Source: ZCTH02-B3 sp036563895
GTDB taxonomy: Bacteria; Bacillota; Bacilli; Paenibacillales; Paenibacillaceae
Direction of reading: 5' to 3'
NCBI GenBank assembly: GCA_036563895.1
Contig: DATCLN010000048.1
Span: forward strand, 1 to 22,466
Length of the DNA stretch: 22,466 nt
Positions 1-8,619 of this stretch are shown one piece after another. Each line of letters opens with the position of its first letter. Within the stretch, counting starts at the first letter, position 1. The notes under the pieces were generated by a model, which saw nothing but the letters and a program-made list of their open reading frames with translations, was not told where the DNA came from and made no database searches. The position numbers and the translations under genes were made by a program.

Positions 1-870
1 GGCGAACACCGACGGCGTATAGCCCCTCGTCGCCGGCGGTTCGCCGATGGCCAGTCCCACTTCGCGCAAGGCCATGGCGTAGCGCGTGAGGGAATCCATG
101 AGCAGCATGACGTGCAAGCCGCGATCGCGGAAATATTCGGCGATGGTCGTCGCGATGAGGGCGCCCTTGATCCGGATGAGCGCCGGCTGGTCGGACGTCG
201 CCACCACCACCACCGACCGGGCCAGCCCGTCGGGGCCGAGGTCCCGTTTGATGAACTCGAGTACCTCGCGGCCGCGTTCGCCGATCAGACCGATGACGTT
301 CACGTCGGCGGCGGTGTACCGGGCGATCATGCCCAGCAAGGTGCTCTTGCCGACGCCGGAGCCGGAAAAGATGCCGACCCGCTGCCCTCTTCCCACCGTC
401 AGCAGCCCGTCGATGCAGCGGACCCCCACGCCAATGGGCTCCCGGATGAGCGGCCGGTCAAGCGGATTGCCCGGCGCGTTGTGCGTCGAGTACCGCGGCA
501 GCCCCGCCGGAAGTTTGCTCCCGTCCAGCGGCCGGCCCAGGCCGTCCAGCACCTTGCCGAGCAGCTCCATGCCGACGGGAACGGTCAGCGGCCGTCCGGT
601 CGCCACCACGTCGCTGCCGGGTCCGATGGCCTGCAGGTCGCCGAGCGGCATGAGCAACACCCGGTTGTTACGGAAGCCCACCACTTCCGCGGGAACGGGT
701 GCGCCGCCCTTGACCGGGTGAATCATGCAGACGTCGCCGATGCTGGCGTCGGGACCTTCGGATTCCACCGTCAGTCCAATCACCTGGACGACTTTGCCGT
801 TGATCCGGATGGGATCGAAATGCTTGAGTGCCTCCAGGTACCGGCCCGCATCAAGCGTCCTGACCGCCAT
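1..870 (-). CDS. fliI: Flagellar export ATPase FliI (5'-end only, runs off window)
   Basis: This is the ATPase of the flagellar type III export apparatus, which sits at the cytoplasmic base of the basal body and uses ATP hydrolysis to help unfold and deliver rod, hook and filament subunits. I translated 290 codons directly; the frame is open to base 1, so the C-terminal part lies outside the window. The P-loop GSGVGKST is at residues 170-177, the Walker B strand VMLLMDSLTR at about 254-263, and the F1-ATPase-like segment PPATRGYTPSVF ends the visible part. The ATG (complement of 868-870) overlaps the end of fliH by 20 bp, as expected in a translationally coupled operon. The preceding G-rich stretch GGGGGAA is a plausible ribosome binding site. 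Identity is firm because of length, motifs and the fliH neighbour. Confidence 0.96.
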   Translation of the reverse strand, partial: MAVRTLDAGRYLEALKHFDPIRINGKVVQVIGLTVESEGPDASIGDVCMIHPVKGGAPVPAEVVGFRNNRVLLMPLGDLQAIGPGSDVVATGRPLTVPVGMELLGKVLDGLGRPLDGSKLPAGLPRYSTHNAPGNPLDRPLIREPIGVGVRCIDGLLTVGRGQRVGIFSGSGVGKSTLLGMIARYTAADVNVIGLIGERGREVLEFIKRDLGPDGLARSVVVVATSDQPALIRIKGALIATTIAEYFRDRGLHVMLLMDSLTRYAMALREVGLAIGEPPATRGYTPSVFA

Positions 871-1702
871 CGCATTCCCCCGCTTCTTCGCCGGCGGCGG
901 CCACCTGAAGGAGCGCTTCGCGGATCGCCGCCAGCTGCGTGTCCACCCGCGCGTCTATGCTGCCAAAGGAAGAGCGGACGATGCAGCCGCCGTTTTTCAC
1001 CGCCGGATCGGGCAAAATGTGCAGTTCGGCCTGGGAGTCCATCACCGAAGCCAGTTCGTCCCTGGCGGCGTGGACGAAGGCGAACTGGTCCGGCGACACA
1101 CACAGGGTGATGACGCCCTGTTCCTTCCGGCGGGAAAGCGCTTCGGCGATCAGCCTGAGCGCCAATTCCGGAGCGTCGGCAAGCTGCTTGCCGACGATTT
1201 TGCCCGCGATGCCGCAAGCCAGATCCACCAAAAACCGCTCCGATTCGGCGATGATGTTTTCCTTTGCCCGGTACGCCTGCTCCACCAGTTCCCTGGCCTG
1301 GGCAAGCCGTTCTTCCCACTGCCGCCGGACTTCCTCCTCCGCAAGACGCAGGCCTTCCCGGTATCCTTCCTCGTGGCCGGCGCGTCTGGCTTCCTCCGTC
1401 CGGACGGCATCCTCCTCGCGGCGCGCCTGCCACCAGGCTTCGATTTCGGCCTGCGCGGCCGCCTTCAACCGATCCGCTTCTTCCCTGGCTTCCTGGAGAA
1501 TCTTCCCGGCGAGCCGCTCCGCGTCCCGGAGCACCTGATTTCTTTCTGCTTCGACATCCGGGGGCAAAATTCCTCCGCCTTCCGGCCCGGTCCCGCGGTC
1601 GGATACGCTGCGGCGGAGGGAAGCCTGCATGCGCCGCTCGACCTCCAGCCGCTTGAGTTCCTCAAGGGTGATGACCTGGGAAGACTTGTAGAGGTTAGAC
1701 AA
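851..1702 (-). CDS. fliH: Flagellar assembly protein FliH (export ATPase regulator)
   Basis: FliH dimers bind and restrain the FliI ATPase and anchor it to the export gate and C-ring. The protein is about 283 residues. It has a charged, coiled-coil-like middle rich in Glu, Arg and Ala with closely spaced glycines (GHEEGYREG, the GxxxG type typical of FliH), and a C-terminal domain ending in the conserved-looking NGGCIVRSSFGSIDARVDTQL. I place the start at a TTG (complement of 1700-1702), which gives MSNLYKSSQVI, overlaps the fliG stop by 8 bp and has GGAGGAGG upstream inside fliG. The frame stays open to 1798, but that longer version would run about 100 bp into fliG and begins with an unnatural Arg-rich stretch. 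The identity is secure; the exact start is less so. Confidence 0.92.
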   Translation of the reverse strand: MSNLYKSSQVITLEELKRLEVERRMQASLRRSVSDRGTGPEGGGILPPDVEAERNQVLRDAERLAGKILQEAREEADRLKAAAQAEIEAWWQARREEDAVRTEEARRAGHEEGYREGLRLAEEEVRRQWEERLAQARELVEQAYRAKENIIAESERFLVDLACGIAGKIVGKQLADAPELALRLIAEALSRRKEQGVITLCVSPDQFAFVHAARDELASVMDSQAELHILPDPAVKNGGCIVRSSFGSIDARVDTQLAAIREALLQVAAAGEEAGECDGGQDA

Positions 1703-2708
1703 TGATGTCGTCGCCTCCTCCGCGGGCGATGATGATTTCGCCTGCCTCCTCCAGCCTGCGGATCGTCGCGACGATGCGCGTCTGCGCTTCTTCCACATCG
1801 CGCAGGCGCACCGGTCCCATGTATTCCATCTCTTCCTTGAACGTCTCCGCCATCCGCTTGGACATGTTGCGGAAGATGGCCTCGCGCACTTCTTCGCTGG
1901 CCACCTTGAGGGCCAGCTGCAGGTCCTGGTTGTCGACTTCGCGAATGATCCGCTGGATGGAGCGGTTGTCCAGCGTGACGATATCTTCGAAGACGAACAT
2001 CCGCTTTTTGATTTCTTCCGCCAGCTCGGGGTCCTGGATCTCGAGGGAGTCGAGGATGGTCCGCTCCGTGCTGCGGTCGACTCCGTTGAGAATCTGGACG
2101 ATCGCCTCGATGCCTCCGGCGCTCGTATAGTCTTGCGTGACGGTGGTCGACAGCTTCTGTTCCAGCACGCGTTCGATCTGGGAAATCACTTCGGGCGACG
2201 TGCTGTCCATCAACGCGATGCGCCGGGCCACGTCCGCCTGCTTCTCCGGCGGAAGGGAAGACAGCACCGCCGAAGCCTGGTCGGGGCGGAGGTAGGACAG
2301 CACCAGCGCAATTGTCTGGGAGTTTTCGTTTTGGATGAAGTTGAGGATTTGCATCGGCTCCGCCTTGCGGGCAAAGTCGAACGGCCTCACCTGCAGGGTG
2401 GCGGTCAGCCGGTTCAGGATTTCCACGGCCTTGGCGGGACCAAGGGCTTTTTCCAGAATTTCCTTCGCGTAGGCAATGCCGCCCTGGGTGATGTATTCCT
2501 GTGCGACGCAGATCTGGTGGAATTCCGTCAGAATCGCGTTCTTTTCCTCGCTGTCGACCTTGCGGACATTGGCGATTTCGAGCGTCAGTTGTTCGATTTC
2601 GTCCTCCCGCAGGTGCTTGAACACCTGGGCGGATACTTCAGGCCCAAGGGTAATGAGAAGGATGGCGGCCTTTTGTCTTCCGGACAACTGCTGAACGGCT
2701 CTCGCCAA
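1695..2708 (-). CDS. fliG: Flagellar motor switch protein FliG
   Basis: FliG forms the rotor ring mounted on the FliF MS ring. It interacts with the stator to make torque and with FliM/FliN to switch direction. About 337 residues closely follow the B. subtilis protein: the N-terminal FliF-binding domain (SGRQKAAILLITLGPE), the middle PFDFARKAEP segment (related to the EHPQ-motif region; here QNENSQTIALVLSYL), and the C-terminal torque domain with KKRMFVFEDIVTLDNRSIQ and the end ARGGGDDIIV. I choose the TTG at 2708 (MARAVQQLSG, matching MARRDQDKLTG of Bacillus) because GAGGTG lies 6 nt upstream. The alternative GTG at 2717 lies inside that ribosome binding site. Upstream fliF ends 11 bp away. 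Confidence 0.96.
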   Translation of the reverse strand: MARAVQQLSGRQKAAILLITLGPEVSAQVFKHLREDEIEQLTLEIANVRKVDSEEKNAILTEFHQICVAQEYITQGGIAYAKEILEKALGPAKAVEILNRLTATLQVRPFDFARKAEPMQILNFIQNENSQTIALVLSYLRPDQASAVLSSLPPEKQADVARRIALMDSTSPEVISQIERVLEQKLSTTVTQDYTSAGGIEAIVQILNGVDRSTERTILDSLEIQDPELAEEIKKRMFVFEDIVTLDNRSIQRIIREVDNQDLQLALKVASEEVREAIFRNMSKRMAETFKEEMEYMGPVRLRDVEEAQTRIVATIRRLEEAGEIIIARGGGDDIIV

Positions 2709-2719
2709 CACACCCACCT

Positions 2720-4282
2720 CTATTCATCTACAAGCCAAGTCCTAAGCAGATTGACGAAATCCTCCGGTTTGGTCTTGGCCAGATGTTCCAGTTGCCTGCG
2801 CACCTGGTTTTCGTTGCGGACAAGCTCCAGATCGAGGGATTGCGGTTCCTGTGTTGCCGCCAGAGCTTCCGTTTCCGCAGCCAGCCTTCTTTGCCGGCGC
2901 CGGCGGTAAACGATCGCCCCCGCCACGGCGGCCACCGCCGCAAGTCCGGCGAGCATCGCCGGCCACCAGACGGCGAACATGTTGACCGGCTCCTGAGGCG
3001 GTTGGGTAAACTCTTGCGCAAATACGGACACGCGTTCGGCGAGGGCCTGGTTCGACAGATCCAGGCCGGACTCGGCCAGTTGCGTGCGCACGTATTGAAT
3101 GAGCATCTGTTCGATATTGGCGAGCGACTCCGGCGTCACGGCGCCGGAATCGATGGCCACGCTGACCGCCAGATCCACGACCCGGTAGGGCCCGTATTCA
3201 ATGTTGTTGATGATGCGGTTGTAATCGTAGTTGATCGTGCTGCTCGTTTCCTCGGACGTAGACGTGCCCGAGCTCCCGGACGCCGGATAGCCCGGGATGT
3301 CCGTCTGCCCCGTTCCCACGACGCCGCCGGGCTGTCCATCCGTCCCCTGGGACATGCTTGTCGTATTCTGTTCGCTGACCACGATGCCGCGGTTGTCGTT
3401 GTCGGCCAGCGGCTGAACCAGCTGCTCCTGGGTCACTTTCTTGTCAAAATTGAGCGCCGCCGCGACGCTGACCACCAGGTTGTCGATGCCGACAATCCGG
3501 CCGAGGAACGTCTGGATGTTGCGCTTCATGTCGTTTTCGAAGTTCCGCCGGATCTCCATCTGGATATCCGCAGCGCTGCCCGAACCGCTCGCGCCCAAAA
3601 GCCTTGAAGAAGGCTGCAGTTCCTCGTACTGGCTGGTGATGGTGATGTCTTCGATATGTAAGTTGGGCACCGACGTCTTGACCAGGTTGAAATAGCTGTC
3701 GATCTGGTCCTGGGTCGGCCGGAAGCCCGGTTTCAGGGTGAGCTGAACGGACGCCAGCGCCCGTTCCCTTTCTGCCTGGTTCAAAAACACGCTTTCTTCG
3801 GGAAGGGTGACCAGCACCTTCGCCCGCTGGACTCCGGTCATGCCTTCCAGGAGCTGCTGGATCTCGCCGTTGAGCATGTTGCGGTACCGGACCCGGAACT
3901 CCTGGTCGGTCATGCCCAAAGCCGAAGAAGTGCGGCTGAGTTCGGCGAAACCGATGGAACCGCTTCGCAGCAATCCCTGGGCGCCCACCTCCACCCGGAC
4001 GCGGTCGGCAACGGCGCTCGGCACGGCAATGGCGGTCCCGCCATTTTCGAGACGGTAAGAAATGCCGGCTCCTTCCAAATATTCGATAATGGCTGCGGCA
4101 TCATTGTTATCCAGGTTTTGGAACGCGATTTCATATTCGGTTCGCGTAAGCAGGTAGGTGAGAACGATGATGACGACGAGCAGCAGGACTGCGGTCGTCG
4201 CCAGCACCGTTTTTTGCTTCCGATTGTACTGGTTCCAGAAGGCAAGAAGTCTGTCGCGAACCTGCAGCCATCTCTCGTTCAA
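2720..4282 (-). CDS. fliF: Flagellar MS-ring protein FliF
   Basis: FliF is the inner-membrane ring protein on which the flagellar rotor and export gate are built. The 520-residue product has a short cytoplasmic N-terminus and a first membrane helix at about 25-45. A large extracytoplasmic region follows, with ring-building motifs (FQNLDNNDAAAIIEYLEGAGI) and a Ser/Gly/Thr-rich stretch around 300-345. The second membrane helix is at about 439-457, followed by an RRRRQRR stop-transfer and a cytoplasmic tail ending LAKTKPEDFVNLLRTWL, the FliG-binding end. The start is TTG (complement of 4280-4282), preceded by GAGGTG with 6-nt spacing. The length is close to the 536 residues of B. subtilis FliF. 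The gene lies between fliE and fliG in the usual order. Confidence 0.97.
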   Translation of the reverse strand: MNERWLQVRDRLLAFWNQYNRKQKTVLATTAVLLLVVIIVLTYLLTRTEYEIAFQNLDNNDAAAIIEYLEGAGISYRLENGGTAIAVPSAVADRVRVEVGAQGLLRSGSIGFAELSRTSSALGMTDQEFRVRYRNMLNGEIQQLLEGMTGVQRAKVLVTLPEESVFLNQAERERALASVQLTLKPGFRPTQDQIDSYFNLVKTSVPNLHIEDITITSQYEELQPSSRLLGASGSGSAADIQMEIRRNFENDMKRNIQTFLGRIVGIDNLVVSVAAALNFDKKVTQEQLVQPLADNDNRGIVVSEQNTTSMSQGTDGQPGGVVGTGQTDIPGYPASGSSGTSTSEETSSTINYDYNRIINNIEYGPYRVVDLAVSVAIDSGAVTPESLANIEQMLIQYVRTQLAESGLDLSNQALAERVSVFAQEFTQPPQEPVNMFAVWWPAMLAGLAAVAAVAGAIVYRRRRQRRLAAETEALAATQEPQSLDLELVRNENQVRRQLEHLAKTKPEDFVNLLRTWLVDE

Positions 4283-4340
4283 TTACGCCACCTCGCCAAC
4301 AGGACTTGCCACGACGGGAGTTCAACCGGCGTGATCAGGA

Positions 4341-4646
4341 CTACAGTTGCATCCGCATGATTTCCTGATAGGCTTCGATGACCTTGTTGCGAATCTCCGC
4401 AGTCAGCCTCAGGCTGAGTTCCGCTTTGGCTGCGGCAAGCATGACGTCGTTGACGTCGGCTTCTCCGATGATGAACAAGTCGTTGACGCGATGGACCTGC
4501 TGTTCCGCGGCGGCCACCTGGTCCAGCGCTTTTTTCAGATAATCGGCAAAGCTTTCCGTCACCTCGGCCGGCGTCGCTTCCTTGCGCACGCGATCCTGCA
4601 GGCCGGCAGGCAGGCTGACGGACACGAGGGAAGCGGGATCAATCAT
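4341..4646 (-). CDS. fliE: Flagellar hook-basal body protein FliE
   Basis: FliE is a small rod component that joins the MS ring/export gate to the proximal rod. The 101-residue product matches family length and ends with the diagnostic LTAEIRNKVIEAYQEIMRMQL-type tail, preceded by the helical segment DVNDVMLAAAKAELSL. It starts at ATG 4646 after GGGAGGAG with a good spacing. It lies 39 bp downstream of flgC and 58 bp upstream of fliF. The N-terminal 20 residues are variable in the family and carry no recognisable motif here. Confidence 0.95.
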   Translation of the reverse strand: MIDPASLVSVSLPAGLQDRVRKEATPAEVTESFADYLKKALDQVAAAEQQVHRVNDLFIIGEADVNDVMLAAAKAELSLRLTAEIRNKVIEAYQEIMRMQL

Positions 4647-4685
4647 GGTTCGCCTCTCCTCCCAGAAGGGTTAGTGAAATTCCGG

Positions 4686-5123
4686 TCACTGGCGACCGAT
4701 TTCCAGGGACTTCATGAACATGGCCTTGCTCGCGTTCAGGGCCGTCACGTTCGCTTCGTAGGACCGGGTGGCCGAAATCAGATCGACCATTTCCTTGACG
4801 AGATCGACGTTGGGCATGTGGACCATGCCGTTTTCGTCGGCGTCGGGATGGGTGGGAAGGTAGACCTGCTTGAACGGCGAAGGATCTTCCCTGATCTGCG
4901 TGACCCGCACGCCTTTTGTCGCCAGTTTGCCTTTCAGGACGTCGCGGAAATCGGCCCGGATCGGTTCCATCACCGTCATCTTGCGCCGGTACGGAACGGG
5001 CCTGCCGTTCTCGAAGGACGCGCGCGTCGTCTCCGCGTTGGCGATGTTGGAGGCGATGACGTCCATGCGCAGGCGCTGCGCCGTAAGCCCCGACGCGCTG
5101 ATGTCAAATCCGCCGAGCTTCAA
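4686..5123 (-). CDS. flgC: Flagellar basal-body rod protein FlgC
   Basis: FlgC is one of the proximal rod subunits exported through the flagellar secretion system. The 145-residue product has the N-terminal rod signature (SASGLTAQRLRMDVIASNIANAET) and the C-terminal helix with the MVDLISATRSYEANVTALNASKAMF motif, both typical of axial proteins. The initiation codon appears to be TTG (complement of 5121-5123), because the nearby ATG at 5130 is in another frame. GGGGAGG lies upstream, overlapping the flgB stop region. Only 7 bp separate it from flgB, so the two are probably translated together. Confidence 0.95.
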   Translation of the reverse strand: MKLGGFDISASGLTAQRLRMDVIASNIANAETTRASFENGRPVPYRRKMTVMEPIRADFRDVLKGKLATKGVRVTQIREDPSPFKQVYLPTHPDADENGMVHMPNVDLVKEMVDLISATRSYEANVTALNASKAMFMKSLEIGRQ

Positions 5124-5130
5124 GCCTCAT

Positions 5131-5535
5131 CTACCTCCCCGTAATCCCGATCCGCAACATGCGGATCTCGTGATCGATCTGTTGGACGAACAGGTTGTAG
5201 CGAAGCTGGTTCTCCGCCAGCAGCACCATTTCCCGGTCGATGTCGACGTTGTTGCCGTTATGGTTGAACGTCGTGGACCGGTCCTTCACCACCCGGGGCT
5301 CGGGCACGGGAGAGCCGCCCGGCATGTGGCCCGGCAGAAACGTTTTCAAAGGCAGTTTCTTATCCGGTCTGGCGCTCAGCTTTTCCGCCAGAAGTTCCTC
5401 AAATACGACATCCGACCGCTTGAAATGGGGTACGTCCACATTTGCAATATTGTTCGCCAGGACCTGCTGGCGCAGGGAAGCCGCGTGAAGGGCTCCAACC
5501 AGCCGCTCAAACGAAGCTCCTCCGGGTAAGTCCAA
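5131..5535 (-). CDS. flgB: Flagellar basal-body rod protein FlgB
   Basis: FlgB is a proximal rod subunit and the first gene of the fla/che operon. The 134-residue product carries the conserved N-terminal segment LHAASLRQQVLANNIANVDVPHFKR and a C-terminal helix with NNVDIDREMVLLAENQLRYNLF. Translation appears to begin at TTG (complement of 5533-5535) after a strong purine-rich AAAGGGGGAGG. A 6-bp inverted repeat lies just upstream of that site. The operon is separated from codY by an AT-rich gap, so it probably has its own promoter, although read-through from codY is also known in B. subtilis. Confidence 0.95.
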   Translation of the reverse strand: MDLPGGASFERLVGALHAASLRQQVLANNIANVDVPHFKRSDVVFEELLAEKLSARPDKKLPLKTFLPGHMPGGSPVPEPRVVKDRSTTFNHNGNNVDIDREMVLLAENQLRYNLFVQQIDHEIRMLRIGITGR

Positions 5536-5563
5536 TTGCCTCCCCCTTTCGCTCCATTGGAAA

Positions 5564-5579
5564 ATGAGACCATTCTCAT
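5564..5579 (-). promoter_or_regulatory. Inverted repeat upstream of the flgB ribosome binding site
   Basis: A perfect 6-bp inverted repeat, ATGAGA-CCAT-TCTCAT, ends about 15 bp before the purine-rich flgB ribosome binding site. In the flgB transcript it would form a 4-nt-loop hairpin. It could be an operator for a dimeric regulator or an RNA structure affecting fla/che translation. No specific regulator is recognised and a chance palindrome cannot be excluded. Confidence 0.35.
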
Positions 5580-5674
5580 GTTTCCGGTGACATACCCCTC
5601 ATGCTTATTCCACATTCATCCACCATAATCCTTCTTCAATCGGCAAGAGTTTTTGATTTTCGCGGCAACATCCA

Positions 5675-5702
5675 TAAAAAAAACAACAAGACATGCCGAT
5701 AT
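5675..5702 (+). promoter_or_regulatory. Sigma-D-type (flagellar sigma) promoter match, antisense to codY
   Basis: The plus strand reads TAAA (5675-5678), 16 bases, then GCCGATAT (5695-5702). This equals the flagellar sigma factor consensus TAAA-N14-16-GCCGATAT with no mismatch. Transcription would run rightwards, away from flgB, through the codY 3' end in antisense. No reading frame with a ribosome binding site follows it. It may drive a non-coding antisense RNA or be fortuitous. Confidence 0.4.
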
Positions 5703-5793
5703 TTATAGTTTCACTAAAAATATCCGCGGGGTTTGTCGAAAATGAAAAAAATCTAAGAATTATCATCCAAGATATGTTCGCATAAAACAATAA

Positions 5794-5817
5794 GAAAAAA
5801 GCCCCGTTTTCCTGGGG
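5794..5817 (-). terminator. Probable rho-independent terminator after codY
   Basis: On the minus strand CCCC-AGGAAAAC-GGGG is followed by CTTTTTTCTT, 44 bp after the codY stop codon. The stem is short (4 GC pairs) but the U-tract is good. It would separate the topA-codY operon from the flagellar operon, perhaps incompletely. Confidence 0.6.
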
Positions 5818-5860
5818 TAAAGGACTATAAAAATTAGGACGGAATCGAACGTTTGCGGGG

Positions 5861-6643
5861 TCAGGGGAGGTCTTTCGAATCATCGCCGATTTTGAGTTCA
5901 CGCAAAAGATAGGGATTGAGAATCCGGATATAGGTGCCCTTCATGCCAAGGGAACGCGATTCGATGGTACCCGCGCTTTCCAGCTTGCGCAAGGCGTTGA
6001 CGATGACCGAACGGGTGATGCCGTATCGGTCCGCGATTTTGGAGGCGACAAGGAGCCCTTCCCGTCCTTCCAGGGCCTCGAACATGTGCTGGGCGGCTTC
6101 CAGTTCGCTGAACGAGAGGGAACGGACGGCGACGGCCACCACGGCGCGGTTGCGCGCTTCCTGTTCCCGTTCCTCGGCCCGTTCGCGCAGGATCTCCATG
6201 CCCACGATGGTGGCGCCGTACTCCGCCAGAATCAGGTCTTCCTCGCCGAAGCCTTCGTCCCGCCGCGCGAGCAGCAGCGTGCCGAGACGTTCGCCTCCGC
6301 CCGTGATGGGCACGATCGCCGTCATCATCCCCGCGAACGCCCCGTCGGACAGGACGGGCGTCCCGTCCGTATCCCGGCCCATGACCGTATCGGTCACGCG
6401 CAGAAACTGTTCGTTCGTCTCCCGGGAAAAGCGAAGTTCCCCCTTCTCCGTCCGTTCCAGCCAGGCCAGCTGGAACTCGGGGGAGCAGGCCGAACCGAGG
6501 ACCTTCCCTTTTCGGCTGACCACAAACACGTCGCATTTTACCGTCTCCCGCAGCGCTTCCGCCATTTCGCGAAAGCTCACGGGTTTCCCGGCGGCATTCT
6601 GGAGCAGCCGGTTGAGCGTGCGGACTTTTTCCAGCAAAGTCAT
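5861..6643 (-). CDS. codY: GTP-sensing global transcriptional repressor CodY
   Basis: CodY represses nitrogen, amino-acid and stationary-phase genes when GTP and branched-chain amino acids are plentiful. The 260-residue product starts MTLLEKVRTLNRLLQ at an ATG preceded by GGAGGAA. The N-terminal GAF domain keeps GKPVSFREMAEALR and VFVVSRKGKVLG. The linker region has IVPITGGGERLGTLLL and DLILAEYGATIVGMEILRE. The C-terminal winged helix (about 198-240: LLVASKIADRYGITRSVIV...) is almost identical to B. subtilis. Residues about 51-105, which contain the isoleucine-contacting loop in B. subtilis (Arg61, Met65, Phe71, Pro72), do not show those residues in the expected alignment. The C-terminal tail also differs. 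The gene is last in the topA operon, 22 bp after hslU. Confidence 0.95.
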   Translation of the reverse strand: MTLLEKVRTLNRLLQNAAGKPVSFREMAEALRETVKCDVFVVSRKGKVLGSACSPEFQLAWLERTEKGELRFSRETNEQFLRVTDTVMGRDTDGTPVLSDGAFAGMMTAIVPITGGGERLGTLLLARRDEGFGEEDLILAEYGATIVGMEILRERAEEREQEARNRAVVAVAVRSLSFSELEAAQHMFEALEGREGLLVASKIADRYGITRSVIVNALRKLESAGTIESRSLGMKGTYIRILNPYLLRELKIGDDSKDLP

Positions 6644-6665
6644 TTCGCAAATTCCTCCGGACCGG

Positions 6666-8057
<1,392 letters not shown>

Positions 8058-8076
8058 CGGACCCCCTCCTTGCCGT

Positions 8077-8619
8077 TCAGATTTCCTCCACCACGATCTG
8101 GTCGTTCGTAAACACGCAGATTTCCCCCGCCACGCGCAGGGCCGCTTCCGCGATTTCCCGCGCCCCCATCTCCGGCGCGTGGCGCTTCAGGGCCCGCGCC
8201 GCGGCCAGCGCGTAGCCGCCGCCCGAGCCGATGGCGAGAATGCCGTCGTCGGGTTCGATGACTTCGCCGCCGCCGGAAATAAGGAGAAGCCCGCCGGCGT
8301 CCATGACGATCAGCATCGCCTCCAGACGCCGCAGCACCCGGTCCGACCGCCATTCCTTCGCCAGTTCCACGGCGGCGCGCTGCAGATGGCCGCGATGCTC
8401 CTCCAGCTTGCCCTCGAATTTCTCGAACAGGGTGACCGCGTCCGCCACCGATCCGGCGAAGCCGGCCACCACGCGGCCGCCGTACAGCCGGCGCACCTTC
8501 TTGGCGCCGTGCTTCATCACCAGCTGGTTGCCGAAGGTCACCTGGCCGTCGCCGGCGATGGCGCCTTTGCCGTTGTGGCGGACGGCGCAGATGGTAGTGC
8601 CGTGAAACGTCCCGTTCAT
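8077..8619 (-). CDS. hslV: ATP-dependent protease peptidase subunit HslV (ClpQ/CodW)
   Basis: HslV is the proteasome-like threonine peptidase that forms a double ring capped by HslU. The 180-residue product contains GTTICAVRHNGKGAIAGDGQVTFG, the GFAGSVADAVTLFEKFE helix, ELAKEWRSDRVLRRLEA and the GEVIEPDDGILAIGSGGGYALAAARAL block. The nucleophile candidate is Thr8, preceded by a seven-residue leader MNGTFHG. B. subtilis CodW also has a short leader but with Ser at position 2, reported to act as nucleophile; this protein has Asn there, so leader removal to expose Thr8 seems likelier. The ATG overlaps the trmFO stop (ATGA), so translation is probably coupled. No xerC gene lies between them. Confidence 0.95.
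   Translation of the reverse strand: MNGTFHGTTICAVRHNGKGAIAGDGQVTFGNQLVMKHGAKKVRRLYGGRVVAGFAGSVADAVTLFEKFEGKLEEHRGHLQRAAVELAKEWRSDRVLRRLEAMLIVMDAGGLLLISGGGEVIEPDDGILAIGSGGGYALAAARALKRHAPEMGAREIAEAALRVAGEICVFTNDQIVVEEI

Larger units (their letters stand above)
5536..5860. other. AT-rich intergenic region between codY and flgB
   Basis: This 325-bp stretch has much lower GC than the coding sequence on both sides and no convincing gene. One minus-strand frame is open through part of it, but it starts inside codY, crosses the codY terminator and has no ribosome binding site. The region holds the codY terminator (5794-5817), a sigma-D-type promoter match on the plus strand (5675-5702), and an inverted repeat next to the flgB ribosome binding site (5564-5579). 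I could not find a convincing -35/-10 pair directed at flgB. The nearest hints are GCCGATTG (complement of 5637-5644) without a good -35, and TATAAA (about 5703-5708, minus) also without one. Confidence 0.6.

Noticed and set aside
5641..5760. A CodY-binding box in the codY-flgB gap
   Set aside because: The best match (CATTTTCGACAAACC on the minus strand) has too many mismatches to AATTTTCWGAAAATT to claim.
5605..5901. A 98-codon minus-strand frame between codY and flgB
   Set aside because: It starts inside codY, crosses the codY terminator, lacks a ribosome binding site and encodes Phe/Cys/Ser-rich sequence typical of AT-rich non-coding DNA.
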